Below are positions 43,765-52,591 of a DNA stretch of 64,000 nt, piece after piece (positions within the stretch are counted from its first letter, which is position 1; the number at the start of each line of letters is the position of its first letter). The stretch is taken from contig CAIMLX010000256.1 of assembly GCA_903842455.1 (NCBI GenBank), positions 1-64,000 on the forward strand. Direction: 5' to 3'. The position numbers and the translations under genes were made by a program. The notes beneath the pieces are model-generated. The model searched no databases and was not told the DNA's origin. It saw nothing but the letters and a program-made list of their open reading frames with translations. This DNA is from an uncultured Hyphomicrobiales bacterium. Lineage in GTDB: Bacteria; Pseudomonadota; Alphaproteobacteria; Rhizobiales; Devosiaceae.

Positions 43765-44115
43765 GGTGGTAACTTTCGATTGTGAGGCCGGCCGTAAGGC
43801 AAACAGTCTCGTTCCCGGGCGACACATGCCTCCGGGTATAAACGTTTGCAATTAGGGGGATCAAACAACCGGCAAGCCGGTAGATCAAAAGCCAACTTGG
43901 CTGCAACGTACCAGCTCTATATGGGCCACCCCGGCAGAATTTACAAGCCTTCATTCATGACTTGCCAAAGACTGCGGTGATCCGCGGATTTATTCGGAAC
44001 CACTCGCCGGACGGTCTTGCCCGCGAATGATCATGCCGGTGCCACGCTTCGGCCATCGGGAGTGCCAAGTGCTGCGATGGGTTGCGTGCGGTAACCCGAA
44101 TCCAGGAGGCATCCC
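43765..44115. other. Long intergenic region: csp leader and divergent promoters
   Basis: No gene is supported. Two short palindromes lie upstream of the cold-shock gene: ACCGGC-AA-GCCGGT (43868-43881) and AGCCAA-C-TTGGCT (43890-43902). They may form leader hairpins or operators. On the other side AGGAGG precedes the glyoxalase-fold gene. No promoter is placed with confidence. Confidence 0.35.
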
Positions 44116-44607
44116 ATGCCCGCTCTTACCCGTGTCCTGTTCAACGTGCTCTGCAAGGACCTCAGTGCCAGCGTGACGTTCTACCAGCAGCTGCTCGACC
44201 TCGAGACGACCTACGAGAGCGACTGGTTCGTGACGCTGAGTCCGAAGGGGCAGCCGGAGATCGTCATCGGGCTGATCGACCAGGTGAGCCAGTTCACGCC
44301 GCGCCATGCCTGGGGCATGCACGAGGGCACCTACCTCACCTTTGTCGTCGATGACGTGTACGACGTCCTCGAGCGGGCGCGGGAGCTCGGGGCCGAGGTG
44401 GTCTCTGAGCCGGTAGCGCTCGACTACGGCCAGACGCGCGCCCTGATCTGCGACCTCAACGGCATGGTGCTGGATATTTCGACCCCGACCGAACTGCTGG
44501 CGGGCAGGGATGAGGGCGGGGTGGAAACCGGCGAGCGCAGCGAGTCGGCCGAACCAGGGTCTGCCGACGAGAACCGCTGGGCTCGCGGCACCGGATTGCG
44601 CCACTGA
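44116..44607 (+). CDS. VOC (glyoxalase-fold) family protein
   Basis: This 163-residue vicinal-oxygen-chelate protein has the two-repeat layout: TRVLFNVLCKDLSASVTFYQ with LLDLETTYESDWFV, then GTYLTFVVDDVYDVLERAREL and DLNGMVLDISTP. A polar C-terminal tail follows (about 130-163). Possible roles include lyase or resistance-type binding protein; metal ligands were not assigned. AGGAGG at ideal spacing precedes the ATG. Confidence 0.87.
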   Translation: MPALTRVLFNVLCKDLSASVTFYQQLLDLETTYESDWFVTLSPKGQPEIVIGLIDQVSQFTPRHAWGMHEGTYLTFVVDDVYDVLERARELGAEVVSEPVALDYGQTRALICDLNGMVLDISTPTELLAGRDEGGVETGERSESAEPGSADENRWARGTGLRH

Positions 44608-44610
44608 AGC

Positions 44611-44674
44611 CATAAACTGCGGTTTATGCGCGTATATCCAGCGGACTAGCGGCCCGGGGCTAAACCTCGGGCCG
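44611..44674 (+). terminator. Two tandem hairpins after the VOC gene
   Basis: CATAAAC-TGCG-GTTTATG (44611-44628) and CGGCCCGGGG-CTAAA-CCTCGGGCCG (44650-44674, one G-U pair) follow the VOC stop. Neither has a T-run, so the terminator role is inferred from position. Confidence 0.45.
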
Positions 44675-44752
44675 ATGGTCGGCCGACGCTGCAACTGATC
44701 GATGGAGGGGCACCGGGCAGGAGGGTCTGTCCGGACAAACCGGAGACGTGGA

Positions 44753-45232
44753 ATGAAAGCACGGATATTGAGCCTCGTGGCGGCACTGATGATGGCAACG
44801 CCCGCCCTGGCTGCCTGGGATGTGGATGCGGTAACCCAGCAGTACGTCGCTGACGGCTATACCCGCGTCGAGGTCAAGATCGGGCCGACCCAGGCCAAGG
44901 TCGAGGCGATCAAGGACGGCACCAAGCTGGAGGTGATCTACGATCTGGCTACGGGCAACGTGCTCAAGAGAGAGACCGAAGCGGTTGAGTCAGACGACAA
45001 CACCCGTCCCGGCGTGTTCGTCCGCAACCGCTCGGGCGACTTCGTTCGCACCAGCGACGACTCCGACGATAGCGATGATGATGGTCGCGACGATGACGAC
45101 GACAGCAATTCCGGTAGCGACGACGACTCGGAGGACGACGACTCCGATGATGATTCCGACGATTCCGATGACGACTCGGATGACTCCGATGATGACTCCG
45201 ACGACGACTCGGACGATTCCGACGACGACTGA
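44753..45232 (+). CDS. Exported PepSY-like protein with long Asp/Ser-rich tail
   Basis: This 159-residue protein has three parts. A Sec signal peptide covers 1-20 (MKARILSLVAALMMATPALA, cleavage before AWD). A PepSY-like alpha/beta unit follows (about 22-78: AVTQQYVADGYTRVEVKIG then KLEVIYDLATGNVLKRE). The tail (about 101-159) is almost only Asp and Ser with a few Gly/Glu. Such tails are unstructured and may bind Ca2+ or other cations. First of three collinear genes at 44753-46334. An 86-nt gap with two inverted repeats precedes gene two. I do not recognise a characterised homologue. Confidence 0.8.
   Translation: MKARILSLVAALMMATPALAAWDVDAVTQQYVADGYTRVEVKIGPTQAKVEAIKDGTKLEVIYDLATGNVLKRETEAVESDDNTRPGVFVRNRSGDFVRTSDDSDDSDDDGRDDDDDSNSGSDDDSEDDDSDDDSDDSDDDSDDSDDDSDDDSDDSDDD
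45055..45231 (+). repeat. Asp/Ser codon repeat (GAC/GAT/TCC/TCG) inside the first PepSY-like gene
   Basis: About 59 consecutive codons are GAY, TCN or AGC/AGT with a few others, a trinucleotide-type low-complexity tract. Synonymous codons are mixed, so it is not a pure microsatellite. That argues for selection on the protein. Confidence 0.8.
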
Positions 45233-45250
45233 CGCTCCATGAAAAAGGGA

Positions 45251-45293
45251 AGCGCGGATAACCGGGCCTTGTATGGCTGACCGGCTCCGCGCT
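45251..45293 (+). promoter_or_regulatory. Inverted repeat between the two PepSY-like genes
   Basis: AGCGCGGA (45251-45258) pairs exactly with TCCGCGCT (45286-45293), with inner CCGG pairs. It may be a terminator-like or attenuating hairpin separating the two genes; no T-run follows. Confidence 0.45.
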
Positions 45294-45311
45294 ACCCTGC
45301 CGGCAGGGTAG
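45292..45311 (+). promoter_or_regulatory. Perfect 20-nt palindrome at the ribosome-binding site of the second PepSY-like gene
   Basis: The sequence ctaccctgccggcagggtag equals its own reverse complement. Its right edge overlaps the Shine-Dalgarno candidates AGGG and AGGA, and the ATG is six bases downstream (45318). It could be an operator for the LuxR-type regulator encoded two genes later, or an RNA hairpin that hides the ribosome-binding site. Confidence 0.55.
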
Positions 45312-45317
45312 GACATA

Positions 45318-45746
45318 ATGGATCGCCGCAAGTTTCTCGTTCTGGTGACAGCGTTCTCCCTGTCCGGCACCTTGCCGGCCCTGGCGGACGAGGAAGACGA
45401 CATCGTCGAACGGCTGGTCGAAGCCGGGTTCGGGCAGATCGAAGTCACCCGCACGCTGCTGGGCCGCATCCGCATCGTGGCGTTCAAGGGGAATGTCCGG
45501 CGTGAACTGGTCATCAACCCGCGCACCGGCGAAATCCTCCGCGACGTGACGCTGGTCGCCGAGGGCGAAAAGTCTTCTCCGGGGTCATCGATGGGCAACA
45601 AGGGGTCGTCGAGTGGCGGCTCCGGCTCGAACGACGACGGCGGTGGCGGTGACGACAGCGACGACGATGATGACGATGATGATGACGACGACGATGACCA
45701 TGGCGGCGGGTCGGACGACGGTGGCGATGACTCGGACGACGACTGA
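45318..45746 (+). CDS. Exported PepSY-like protein with Asp/Gly-rich tail (second paralogue)
   Basis: This 142-residue paralogue of the preceding protein has the same layout. The N-terminus MDRRKFLVLVTAFSLSGT (then LPALA) contains RRxFL, a Tat-like signal, although Sec export cannot be excluded. The PepSY-like unit (about 26-80) reads IVERLVEAGFGQIEVTRTLL and RELVINPRTGEILRDV. The tail (about 83-142) is Ser/Gly then Asp-rich, with an uninterrupted run of more than ten Asp near 115-127. Its ATG lies next to the 20-nt palindrome. Nine nt separate it from the regulator gene. Confidence 0.8.
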   Translation: MDRRKFLVLVTAFSLSGTLPALADEEDDIVERLVEAGFGQIEVTRTLLGRIRIVAFKGNVRRELVINPRTGEILRDVTLVAEGEKSSPGSSMGNKGSSSGGSGSNDDGGGGDDSDDDDDDDDDDDDDHGGGSDDGGDDSDDD

Positions 45747-45755
45747 CCGATCATC

Positions 45756-46334
45756 ATGAAGGCGCGCGCTTGGGGGATCGTCGCTATTCTTGTCGTGCAG
45801 GTGGCCTGCGCGACGTTCTTCGTCTCCGATATCCTGTCGTCCTATATCGGCCTCTCCACCGATCCTCTGCCTTGGGAACTCCGCGAACTGATCGAGATCG
45901 GGGCGGCGGCCGGACTGGGGATCGGCGTCATTTTCGGGGCGGCTGCGCTGTGGAATGCCAATCGGCACCGGCATGCCGCCGAGGAAAAGCTGCGAATTGC
46001 CTCGATCGCCTTCGCCGACCTGCTGGCCCAGCGGTTCCGCGAATGGGGACTGACCCCGGCCGAAGCGGACGTTGCACTGTTTGCGATCAAGGGACTGTCG
46101 ACGGCCGAGATCGCTGCATTGCGCCAGACGTCCGAGGGCACCGTGAAGGCCCAGACAAACGCGATCTACCGCAAGGCTGGCGTCAGCGGCCGCCCGCAAC
46201 TGCTGTCACTGTTCATCGACGAACTGATGCAGGGTGACAGCACGCTGAGACCGGGGTTGTCCCCGGCTGAACCCGCCTTGCTGACCGACGAGACTGCACG
46301 GCCCCAGATGCTGACGCCGCCAGCCGCGCAGTAG
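45756..46334 (+). CDS. Membrane-anchored LuxR-type helix-turn-helix regulator
   Basis: This 192-residue protein has two predicted membrane helices (about 6-25 and 45-66), a short charged, helical linker (67-95) and a GerE/LuxR HTH (about 98-155). The HTH is WGLTPAEADVALFAIKGLST then AEIAALRQTSEGTVKAQTNA and IYRKAGVSGR. It has no receiver or autoinducer-binding domain, so the signal must come through the membrane helices or the roughly 20-residue periplasmic loop. Its position just after two exported acidic PepSY-like proteins suggests they are its sensors, ligand buffers or targets. Confidence 0.85.
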   Translation: MKARAWGIVAILVVQVACATFFVSDILSSYIGLSTDPLPWELRELIEIGAAAGLGIGVIFGAAALWNANRHRHAAEEKLRIASIAFADLLAQRFREWGLTPAEADVALFAIKGLSTAEIAALRQTSEGTVKAQTNAIYRKAGVSGRPQLLSLFIDELMQGDSTLRPGLSPAEPALLTDETARPQMLTPPAAQ

Positions 46335-46336
46335 GC

Positions 46337-47230
46337 TCAGGCCACGGCCTTGCGCCGCCATTTCACCAGCCGGCCATCGATGAACACGAGCCCGAAGAAC
46401 ACCACGAGGATGCCCAGCACGTGGGTGAACTCGAAGCGTTCGTGCAGCACCAGCACGCCGAGGAGGATGGCCGAGATCGGGGTGATGAAGGTGTTGAGCG
46501 ACAGGTTGGTGGCGCCCACGCGCGGCAGCAGCCAGTAGACCAAGAGGAAGCTGAAGCTGGTCGAGAACACCGAGATCCCGATCAGCGCGGCCCAGGTTTC
46601 GGGCAGGGTGATGACCGGCATGCCCGAGAACAGCAGTGCCAGCGGCACCGAAACCAGCGCCGCGCCGGTCAGCGAGGCCGAGGCCACGGCGAAGGGCTCG
46701 ACCTTGCCGGCGAAGCGGCGCGCGTAGTTGAGGGTGAGCGCGTAGCAGCAGGTGGCGGCAAGCGCGGCGAGCAGCCCGACGACCTGCGCGCTGGCGCCCT
46801 GATCGAACGAGGGCAGGGCGAGGATCACCGCGCCGAAGAAGCCGATCAGCACGCCGACGACCTTGTTCCAGGTCGCCCGCTCGCCGCCCGGCCAACGCTG
46901 GGAGACGATCACCGTGGTCATCGGCGTCATGCCGTTGATGACGCCGACGATCGAGCTGGCGACGGTGAGTTCGGCGTAGGGGAAGAGCGCGAAGGGGATC
47001 GAGTAGTTGAGGATGCCGAGCAGCAGGAGCTGCGGATAGACCCGCCAGTCGGTGGGCAGCTTTTTGCGGGTGGCGAGGAACACCACCCAGCAGATGGCCG
47101 CTCCGATGCTGACGCGGCCGGCCGCTACCCAGAGCGGGCTGATCTCGCGAATCAGGATGGCGTTGAACAGGAACGAACAGCCCCAGACGGCGCCGAGCAG
47201 GATGATCAGGGCCCAGTATTGCGGTTTCAT
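46337..47230 (-). CDS. EamA/DMT family transporter
   Basis: This 297-residue drug/metabolite transporter-type permease has ten hydrophobic helices arranged as two EamA repeats. The first ends near GVINGMTPMTTVIVSQRWPGGERATWNK and the second begins near residue 150. The substrate is unknown. ATG at 47230. It converges on the LuxR-type gene, with only 2 nt between the stops. Its upstream neighbour is the YdeI-like gene on the same strand. Confidence 0.9.
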   Translation of the reverse strand: MKPQYWALIILLGAVWGCSFLFNAILIREISPLWVAAGRVSIGAAICWVVFLATRKKLPTDWRVYPQLLLLGILNYSIPFALFPYAELTVASSIVGVINGMTPMTTVIVSQRWPGGERATWNKVVGVLIGFFGAVILALPSFDQGASAQVVGLLAALAATCCYALTLNYARRFAGKVEPFAVASASLTGAALVSVPLALLFSGMPVITLPETWAALIGISVFSTSFSFLLVYWLLPRVGATNLSLNTFITPISAILLGVLVLHERFEFTHVLGILVVFFGLVFIDGRLVKWRRKAVA

Positions 47231-47322
47231 GCGTCGGCGACTCCAGTGCGGCCGGACAGTGCAGCAGCGGACGTGCCGGGTCGAACCGATTTTGGCGATG
47301 GCGGTGATCGTTTCCGGTGATG

Positions 47323-47901
47323 CTACTTGCGCCACTGGTTGGCGCGTTCGCCCTTTGCCGCGAGGCTGGCGGTCTGCTCGATGCGCGCTGCGCGGGTTTC
47401 GGGGCGGCGGGCGAGGGTGATCCACTCGAGCGTCGCGCGGCGCGTCGACGGCGGAAAGCCCATGAAGTTCTGCTCGGCGCCCGGATGGCGCGAGAATGCT
47501 TCGGTGAGGTCGGGAGGCAGGGTCTCGGAGGACGCAGCGTCGAGCAGGGTCCAGGTGCCGCTGCGCTTTGCCTCCTCGATCCGCGCGAGGCCGGGAGCGG
47601 CCATCAGGCCGTCGGCGATCAGCCGCTCGATGCGGTCCTTGTTGACTTTCGACCAGCCGCTTTTCGGCTTGCGGGGAGATAGGCGCAGCATCGAGCGCGC
47701 CTCGTCGAGCAGGCGCGGCTGACTGTCGATCCAGCCGAAGCAGAGCACCTCATCGACGATGTCGCCATATGGAACATGCCAGGGGCTGGGCTTCTTGTAG
47801 GTGACCAGCCAGATGCTCTCGACCTGCCCGTGGTTGGCCGCGAGCCAGCCGCGCAACTCCGCGCGTGATCGAACCTCGACCTGTTCGTGCTCTGCCCCCA
47901 T
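47323..47901 (-). CDS. YdeI/OmpD-associated family protein
   Basis: This 192-residue protein of the YdeI ('bacteriocin-protection') family shows RAELRGWLAANHGQVESIWLV, WHVPYGDIVDEVLCFGWIDSQ and the RFSPRKPKSGWSKVNKDRIERL-like block (here starting LRLSPRKPKSGWSK). A C-terminal NFMGFPPSTRRATLEWITLARRPETRAARI helix is typical. Function is not established. The ATG at 47901 (MGAEHEQ) is preferred over an in-frame extension. Confidence 0.88.
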   Translation of the reverse strand: MGAEHEQVEVRSRAELRGWLAANHGQVESIWLVTYKKPSPWHVPYGDIVDEVLCFGWIDSQPRLLDEARSMLRLSPRKPKSGWSKVNKDRIERLIADGLMAAPGLARIEEAKRSGTWTLLDAASSETLPPDLTEAFSRHPGAEQNFMGFPPSTRRATLEWITLARRPETRAARIEQTASLAAKGERANQWRK

Positions 47902-48019
47902 GCGCGAACGATACCCATTTCGGGCAGGTCGCAAAAATCACATTCGCGCCGTGGCCTCGTCGGCAGGGGACAGTTCAAAATGCCTCGCATACCGCGTACG
48001 AACGAGGTCGGAGGCAAGC

Positions 48020-48883
48020 ATGAACCTGAGCGATATCGTTGACCGCGACGCCGCGCCCGAGCCCTGGGCCGAGGGTGACAATATCCCGTGGAACGAGCCG
48101 GGGTTCAGTGCGCGGATGCTCAGGGAGCATCTGAGCCAGGGGCACGATCTGGCGTCGCGCCGGAGCGAGACGATCGCGCGGCATGCGGACTGGATCGCGC
48201 GTGAGGTGCTCGGGCCGGCGCCGGCGCGGCTGCTGGACCTTGGCTGCGGTCCGGGGCTCTACCTGCAGAAGCTTGCGGCGATTGGGTACCGGTGCCGAGG
48301 GATCGACTTCTCACCGGCGTCGATCGCGTCTGCCCGCAGCCAAGCAGCCGGTGCCGGACTATCGATCGACTATGAGGAGGCGGACCTGCGGGTCGCCGGG
48401 TTCGGGCCGGATGAGGAATTCGATGCGGTGACGCTGATTTTCGGCGAGCTCAACGTCTTCACGCCCGACGCCGCCCGGGACATCCTGCGCAGGGCGTGTC
48501 GCGCGCTCAAGCCGGGAGGACGGCTGCTGCTCGAGCCGGCCACGCAGGCGGCGGTGCGAAAGATGGGCTCGGAGGCGCCGGCCTGGTGGTCGGCGCAATC
48601 GGGGCTGTTCGGAGACCGGCCGCACCTGATGCTGGTGGAGTCCTTCTGGGACGAGGCGCGGCAGGCGGCGACGAAGCGGTACTACCGGATCGAGACGGAG
48701 ACCGGTGCAGTCACCCGCTGGGCCAGTTCGCAGCAAGCCTACACGGAGGCCGAATACAGCGCGCTTCTTGAGGAATGCGGGTTCGGGGAAATGCGGTTCT
48801 ACCCGGCGCTGGCTTCGGCGGAAGCCAGTGACTTCTGCGCGATCGTGGCGGAGGCGCGGGGGACGTGGGCTCAGCCCTCGTAA
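48020..48883 (+). CDS. Class I SAM-dependent methyltransferase
   Basis: This 287-residue methyltransferase has SAM-binding motif I as LLDLGCGPGLYLQKL (about 69-83), the acidic end of strand two in GIDFSPASI and motif III/post-I AVTLIFGELNVF. LKPGGRLLLEPAT follows. The C-terminal half is beta-rich and may hold the substrate pocket. The substrate is unknown. Its last 13 nt overlap the 3' end of the convergent purN. Confidence 0.9.
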   Translation: MNLSDIVDRDAAPEPWAEGDNIPWNEPGFSARMLREHLSQGHDLASRRSETIARHADWIAREVLGPAPARLLDLGCGPGLYLQKLAAIGYRCRGIDFSPASIASARSQAAGAGLSIDYEEADLRVAGFGPDEEFDAVTLIFGELNVFTPDAARDILRRACRALKPGGRLLLEPATQAAVRKMGSEAPAWWSAQSGLFGDRPHLMLVESFWDEARQAATKRYYRIETETGAVTRWASSQQAYTEAEYSALLEECGFGEMRFYPALASAEASDFCAIVAEARGTWAQPS

Positions 48884-49461
48884 ATCACGTCGCCGCGCGC
48901 CAGCATGGCGAGGGCTTCGGGGTAGATGCGGTGTTCTTCAATGAGGACGCGGGCGGCCAGCGTTTCTGCCGTGTCACCGGGGAGGACGGGGACGCGGGCC
49001 TGGAGGATGGCAGGGCCCTCGTCCATGCCGGGGGTGACGAAGTGGACGGTGCAGCCGTGTTCTTTCACGCCGTCCTTGAGCGCCTGCTCGTGGGTGTGGA
49101 GGCCCTTGTGCAGCGGCAGCAGGGAAGGGTGGATGTTGATCATCTTCCCCGCCCATTTCCTGGTGAACTCGGGGGTGAGGAGGCGCATGAAGCCGGCGAG
49201 CGCGATATAATCGGGGCGCCAGAGCTTCAGCACGTCGCCGATGGCCAGTTCGAAGCCGATGCGGCTGGGGTAATCCTTGTGCCAGCGCCAGGCGGTGGGG
49301 ATGTTATAGGTGGCGGCCGTGGCGAGACCGGGGGCGTCGGGCTTGTTGGCGAACACGCCGACGATCTGCGCCGGATAGTTCGGATCACGGGCGGCTTCGA
49401 TCAGCGCGGTCATGTTGGAGCCGCGACCGGAAATCAGGATGGCGACGCGTTTCCTGCTCAC
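48871..49461 (-). CDS. purN: Phosphoribosylglycinamide formyltransferase
   Basis: This 196-residue PurN transfers a formyl group from 10-formyl-THF to GAR in purine synthesis. It has [15 protein letters not shown] near the N-terminus, the catalytic [10 protein letters not shown] (Asn-His) and [14 protein letters not shown]. The start is GTG at 49461, overlapping the purM stop as GTGA, so purM-purN are coupled. FolD, encoded at 3 kb, makes its cofactor. Confidence 0.97.
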   Translation of the reverse strand: MSRKRVAILISGRGSNMTALIEAARDPNYPAQIVGVFANKPDAPGLATAATYNIPTAWRWHKDYPSRIGFELAIGDVLKLWRPDYIALAGFMRLLTPEFTRKWAGKMINIHPSLLPLHKGLHTHEQALKDGVKEHGCTVHFVTPGMDEGPAILQARVPVLPGDTAETLAARVLIEEHRIYPEALAMLARGDVIYEG

Positions 49462-50534
49462 AGTGCCAGCGCGCCCCTGAAAGTGACGGGTTCGCCGGTG
49501 CGTTCGGTGAGGCTGCCAACGATGGTGGCCGTCTCGCCGGCCGCGTTGAGATGGGCGACGAGGCCCTCGGCATCCTCGGGAGCGACGGCGCAGAGCATGC
49601 CGACGCCGCAGTTGAAGGTGCGGAGCATCTCGCGCTGGTCCATGCCGCCGACGCGCGCCAGCCAGGCGAACACGGTCGGCACCATGACCTGCGACAGGTC
49701 GATATCGGCGGCCAGCGTGTCCGGCAGGACGCGCGGGATGTTGTCGATGAAGCCGCCGCCGGTGATGTGGGCGAGGGCCTTGATGCCGATGCTCGCCTTC
49801 AGCGCCGAGAGCAGCGGCTTGACGTAGATGCGGGTAGGGGTGAGCAGGGCCTCGGAAAGGGTAACGCCCGGCTGGAACGGCGCTTCGAGATACCAGTCGA
49901 CGCCGGAAATCTCGACGATCTTGCGGACCAGCGAATAGCCGTTGGAGTGGACGCCGGAGGAGGCGATGGCGACCAGGACGTCGCCCGCGGCGATATCGGC
50001 GCGGGGTAGGAGGGTGCCGCGCTCGGCGGCGCCGACGGCGAACCCCGCGAGGTCGTAGTCCTTGCCATGGTACATGCCCGGCATCTCGGCGGTCTCGCCG
50101 CCGATCAGCGCGCAGCCGGCAATGCGGCAACCTTCGGCGATGCCTTCGACGATGGCGGTGCCGTTCGCCACATCGAGCTTGCCGGTGGCGAAGTAGTCGA
50201 GGAAGAACAGCGGCTCGGCGCCCTGCACGATGATGTCGTTGACACACATCGCCACCAGGTCCTGCCCGATGGTGCGATGGTTGCCGGTATCGATGGCGAT
50301 CTTGAGCTTGGTACCGACCCCGTCATTGGCCGCGACGAGGATCGGATCGACGAAACCAGCCGCCTTGAGGTCGAACAGGCCACCGAAACCACCGATCTCG
50401 GCGTCGGCTCCGGGGCGTCGCGTGGAACGAACCGCAGGCTTGATCGCTTCCACAAGGGCGTTGCCTGCATCGATGTCGACGCCCGCCTGCTTGTATGACA
50501 GACCGTTTGGTGGCAGATTCTGCGCGTCGGACAT
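49458..50534 (-). CDS. purM: Phosphoribosylformylglycinamidine cyclo-ligase
   Basis: This 358-residue ATP-dependent AIR synthetase shows [35 protein letters not shown] (substrate loop), [21 protein letters not shown] and the [14 protein letters not shown] glycine-rich motif. The normal length is about 350. It is divergent from the AI-2E family gene, with a 99-nt gap holding both promoters. Confidence 0.97.
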   Translation of the reverse strand: MSDAQNLPPNGLSYKQAGVDIDAGNALVEAIKPAVRSTRRPGADAEIGGFGGLFDLKAAGFVDPILVAANDGVGTKLKIAIDTGNHRTIGQDLVAMCVNDIIVQGAEPLFFLDYFATGKLDVANGTAIVEGIAEGCRIAGCALIGGETAEMPGMYHGKDYDLAGFAVGAAERGTLLPRADIAAGDVLVAIASSGVHSNGYSLVRKIVEISGVDWYLEAPFQPGVTLSEALLTPTRIYVKPLLSALKASIGIKALAHITGGGFIDNIPRVLPDTLAADIDLSQVMVPTVFAWLARVGGMDQREMLRTFNCGVGMLCAVAPEDAEGLVAHLNAAGETATIVGSLTERTGEPVTFRGALAL

Positions 50535-50633
50535 GGGCTTAGCCAGGTTTCCTTCGGGGACCGCTCAATAGGGTCAAATGCGACTGTCGGAACTTTGCGG
50601 CGCTGATAGCCGCTCCACCTTACTCGCGCAAGC

Positions 50634-51845
50634 ATGGCACGGTCGATGAGCCTTAGAAACCAAGTGCTGATCTGGGTGGGGATGTTCCTCTCCGCCATCC
50701 TGCTGCTGTGGGTGTTCCGCTCCATCCTGCTGCCCTTCGTGGTGGGGCTGGCGCTGGCTTACCTGCTCAATCCGGTCGTCAACTGGCTGCAGAAGATCCG
50801 TGTCAGCCGTCCCTGGGCATCGATGATCGTGCTGACTCTGGTGTTTGGGCTGATCATCAGCCTGTTCCTGGCGTTCGTGCCGCTGGTGCTGCAACAGATC
50901 CTGGGCCTGACCGGCCGGCTGCCGGGCTACATCTCGGACCTGCAGGGGCTGCTGCAGCAATGGGCGCCGCAGTTCAACGAATGGCTGGGGCCGGAGCGGG
51001 CGCAGCAGCTCGAGGGCAGCCTCGCCGACCTGATCGGCCGCGGCGTGGAACTGGTGGGCACGGTGACGGCAGGACTGGCGGCGAGCGGGCTCACGGTCCT
51101 CAACACCATTGCCGTGCTGTTCATCACCCCGGTGGTGGCGTTCTACCTCCTTGTCGACTGGGAGGGAATGATGCGGAAGGCGGACGATCTGCTGCCGCGC
51201 CAGTACCAGACCGAAATTCGCGGGGTGATCCGGGAGATCGACCAGGCGATGGCCGGCGTGATCCGCGGGCAGGGCGGCGTGATCCTGGTGCTCTGCGTCT
51301 ACTATACGACCGCCCTGACTGTGACGGGCCTCAACTTCGGCCTCGCCATCGGGCTGATCGGCGGGCTGCTCAGTTTTGTCCCCTATGTCGGGTTCCTGAC
51401 TGGCTTTGCCCTGTCGATGACGGTGGCGCTGGTGCAGTTCTGGCCCGACCAGTGGGTATTCATCCTGATCGTGTTCGGCATCTACATGGTAGGGCAGTTC
51501 CTCGAGGCCAACATTCTCTATCCCAAGCTCGTCGGGCAGAGCATCAACATCAACCCGGTGTGGCTGATGTTCGCGCTGTTTGCCTTCGCACTGCTGTTCG
51601 GCTTCGTCGGCCTGCTGCTGGCGGTGCCGCTGGCGGCGATCTCCGGCGTGCTGACGCGATACGCCATCCAGAAGTACCAGGGGTCGAGCCTGTATCTGGG
51701 CGCGGACGACGGGTTGATCCTTACTGCCGCGCCGCCCGGTGGCGTCACCGCTGCCGATGGCGTTTCGGTGATCGCGACCGAGGCCACGTCGACCGGCGTG
51801 GCCAAGCCGACCCGGCCGCGCCGCCGGCGCACGACGGTGAAATGA
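50634..51845 (+). CDS. AI-2E family transporter (PerM-like)
   Basis: This 403-residue inner-membrane protein has about eight helices: an N-terminal pair (13-60), a long cytosolic/periplasmic segment (about 95-150) and a C-terminal bundle. Family motifs are LPFVVGLALAYLLNPVVNWL and the late LVGQSININPVWLMFALFAFALLFGF. Members range from quorum-signal exporters to Na+/H+ antiporters, so the substrate is open. It sits before hdaA in conserved rhizobial order; its stop overlaps hdaA by 4 nt. Confidence 0.9.
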   Translation: MARSMSLRNQVLIWVGMFLSAILLLWVFRSILLPFVVGLALAYLLNPVVNWLQKIRVSRPWASMIVLTLVFGLIISLFLAFVPLVLQQILGLTGRLPGYISDLQGLLQQWAPQFNEWLGPERAQQLEGSLADLIGRGVELVGTVTAGLAASGLTVLNTIAVLFITPVVAFYLLVDWEGMMRKADDLLPRQYQTEIRGVIREIDQAMAGVIRGQGGVILVLCVYYTTALTVTGLNFGLAIGLIGGLLSFVPYVGFLTGFALSMTVALVQFWPDQWVFILIVFGIYMVGQFLEANILYPKLVGQSININPVWLMFALFAFALLFGFVGLLLAVPLAAISGVLTRYAIQKYQGSSLYLGADDGLILTAAPPGGVTAADGVSVIATEATSTGVAKPTRPRRRRTTVK

Positions 51846-52591
51846 GCGCTCCCTTCGCTGCGCCCGACCGACGCGGCCAGCTGGCGCTGGAACTGGGCCA
51901 CGAAGTGTCGCATGCCGAGGCCGACTTCATCGTCGGTGACGGCAACCGGCTGGCCTATGCCCACGTGTCGGCATGGCCGGACTGGGCCGGGCCGCTGACG
52001 CTGATCGAAGGTCCGGCGGGTGTCGGCAAGTCGCACCTGGCGCGGATCTGGGCCGAGCGGGCGGCGGCGGGATACGCGGAGCCCGACAGCGCCGAGGAGC
52101 TGTCCCGTGCCGGCGGGATGGCGCCGCTGGTGGTGGAGGATGTCGAGCGGGCGGGTTTCGAGGAGGCGGCGCTGTTCCACCTCCTGAACCAGTCGATGCG
52201 CGACCGGCGGCCACTGCTGCTGACCGCCAGGGAGCCGGTTGCCAACTGGCCGTTCACCACCGATGATCTGAAGTCGCGGGCCCGGCTCGCGGCCCGTTTC
52301 GGCATGGCGTTGAGCGACGACATTCAATTGTCACAGATGTTTGTGAAGCTGTTCCAGGACCGTCAGGTGACGGTCGATCCCCGAACCATCGGCTACCTGG
52401 TAGCGCGAATGGAGCGCTCGCCGGCCGAGGCCGTTGCCCTTGCCGAAATCATGGACAGGCTGGCGCTCGAGCGCGGAGTGGCCATTGGGCGCGGCATTGC
52501 CGCCGAGGCCCTGGCCCGGCGCGGCGCTGCGGCCGCCAGCGATCAGATGAAACTGAATTTCGAGGGGCCGGAAGGCGACCATGATGAATGA
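51842..52591 (+). CDS. hdaA: DnaA-related regulatory inactivation protein HdaA
   Basis: This 249-residue AAA+ protein resembles DnaA domain III. HdaA acts with the beta clamp to promote DnaA-ATP hydrolysis and so limits re-initiation. The N-terminus [11 protein letters not shown] contains a clamp-binding QLxLxL-like motif (QLALEL). Walker A is [11 protein letters not shown], a Walker B-like VVEDV follows, then sensor helices ([14 protein letters not shown]). There is no DNA-binding domain IV. The product ends just past the ppk start (11-nt overlap). Confidence 0.92.
   Translation: MSAPFAAPDRRGQLALELGHEVSHAEADFIVGDGNRLAYAHVSAWPDWAGPLTLIEGPAGVGKSHLARIWAERAAAGYAEPDSAEELSRAGGMAPLVVEDVERAGFEEAALFHLLNQSMRDRRPLLLTAREPVANWPFTTDDLKSRARLAARFGMALSDDIQLSQMFVKLFQDRQVTVDPRTIGYLVARMERSPAEAVALAEIMDRLALERGVAIGRGIAAEALARRGAAAASDQMKLNFEGPEGDHDE

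Noticed and set aside
44938..45757. Ser-rich minus-strand frames opposite the Asp-rich tails
   Set aside because: They are the complement of GAC/TCC codon repeats; the plus-strand frames have signal peptides, start sites and paralogy.
50708..52591. Plus-strand open frame running through the AI-2E gene and fusing to HdaA
   Set aside because: Its first part is a different frame of the AI-2E gene, Arg/Gly/Ala-rich with no helices. The true HdaA start at 51842 has the ATGA overlap.
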